Assembly (NCBI GenBank): GCA_025174535.1
Contig: JALBUN010000010.1
Location: 558,001-622,000 of the forward strand
From: Cantharellus purpuraceus
Taxonomy: Eukaryota; Basidiomycota; Agaricomycetes; Cantharellales; Hydnaceae
Direction: 5' to 3'
Length of the DNA stretch: 64,000 nucleotides
Position numbers and translations under genes: made by a program
In this document: piece after piece, positions 63,430-64,000 of the stretch
Layout of the letters: every line of letters starts with the position of its first letter
Numbering within the stretch: position 1 is the first letter of the stretch
The notes under the pieces: model-generated
The model's database searches: none
Told to the model about the DNA's origin: nothing
Seen by the model: only the letters and a program-made list of their open reading frames with translations

Positions 63430-64000
63430 ATGACCAGAGTCCCACTGTAATGGGTAGGCCGTTTTCAGAGGGGGCGACTCCCCTGGCCTGTCAACGCACA
63501 AGGCCATTGGTGGGGAAAAGAGTAACGAGTCTCTCACTGAAGAGACTGTGTTTGGTAATTTTGATCTTACTTATGACTCTGGCTCTTCAAAATCGGTATT
63601 GGCAGGAACCAAAGCAGGAAGACCTGGTAGAAGGTGACTTAGAGTGCTGACCCATGCGCAGCCAGGTGAGCATTGCATGCACAACATGCTACTCAGGATC
63701 TATTTTGACAAATCTGATGTCCATTTTCAGTTACATTCTATGACATGGTCAAGGATGCTGTTCTTCGTATCATTGAGTTGCTCAAGGATAAAGATCCAAG
63801 TGTCTGCAGGGCTGGTGTAAATGTGATTAACAGACTGGCTGAGCAAGGTATGCGGGCAATGGCATTTCACCACACTCTTTGATGAGATTAATGTCCGTTT
63901 CTAGCCAGTTTTCACAACATGATCAAGGATTCTGTTCCATATATCATCGAGTTGCTGAAGAACAAAGATTTATATGTCCAAATTGCTGCTGCAGACGTTG
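63430..64000 (+). pseudogene. Third HEAT-gene copy: exon 1 remainder and first two HEAT exons (continues past window)
   Basis: 63430-63665 matches the parental first exon (GGCGACTCCCCTGGCCTG, AAGGCCATTGGTGG, GTCTCTCACTGAAG, GCCAGGTGAGCATTGC). HEAT exons follow at about 63730 (TFYDMVKDAVLRIIELLKDK then DPSVCRAGVNVINRLAEQ) and about 63905 (SFHNMIKDSVPYIIELLKNK). A TGA in exon 1 (GGTGACTTAG context near 63640) and the interrupted 5' end suggest a pseudogene, though the HEAT exons shown are open. It runs off the window. Confidence 0.7.

Overview
The window looks like a basidiomycete (Agaricomycete-type) nuclear genome. The genes are split by many 50-75 nt GT..AG introns. The recognisable proteins are eukaryotic: Pol III subunit Rpc17/RPC9, the ER mannosyltransferase Alg11, an AAA+ ATPase, thioredoxin reductase and the V-ATPase c proteolipid. 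The repeats are fungal Ty3/gypsy and Ty1/copia elements. A closer placement (for example Boletales) is a guess from the HEAT-repeat family and is not shown by the sequence.

Layout. 1-24.8 kb is a gene-bearing segment: partial RPC17, a small single-pass membrane protein (-), ALG11, a poorly resolved minus-strand gene, an AAA+ ATPase, a decayed minus-strand copy of an unrecognised domain, a V-ATPase c pseudogene (-), TRR1, an intact V-ATPase c gene with a 13-nt microexon, and a large gene in which 13 HEAT repeats are each encoded by one exon of a ~168-bp exon-intron tandem array. That last reading frame runs on into a C2H2 finger and the unrecognised domain. 24.9-26.2 kb is a truncated segmental duplicate (V-ATPase c 5' end plus HEAT exons). 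A third copy of the HEAT gene 5' end lies at 60.4-64 kb, broken by an insertion.

26.2-60.2 kb is a nest of retroelements whose order can be read from 5-bp target-site duplications (TSDs). It holds a decayed copia (+); a gypsy element (-) split by an 18-kb unit (29451-47441, TSD CATCT); a second gypsy fragment and a near-intact 11.7-kb Ty3/gypsy chromovirus (33550-45267) inside that unit; several solo LTRs; and two tandem minus-strand copia elements sharing an LTR.

The most unusual object is the 18-kb unit. Its own DNA (29451-33549 and 46896-47441) is built almost end to end from short perfect inverted repeats (arms 5-11 bp, loops about 1-13 nt). I count more than 60 by eye, continuing through its termini and its reading frames. 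I do not recognise this as a described element class. Other notable points are an extra 342-aa reading frame in the env position of the chromovirus, a solo LTR with about 14 exact ATGAGTCAT (Gcn4/AP-1-type) sites, and a duplicated hairpin with a compensatory base-pair change near 5.5 kb.
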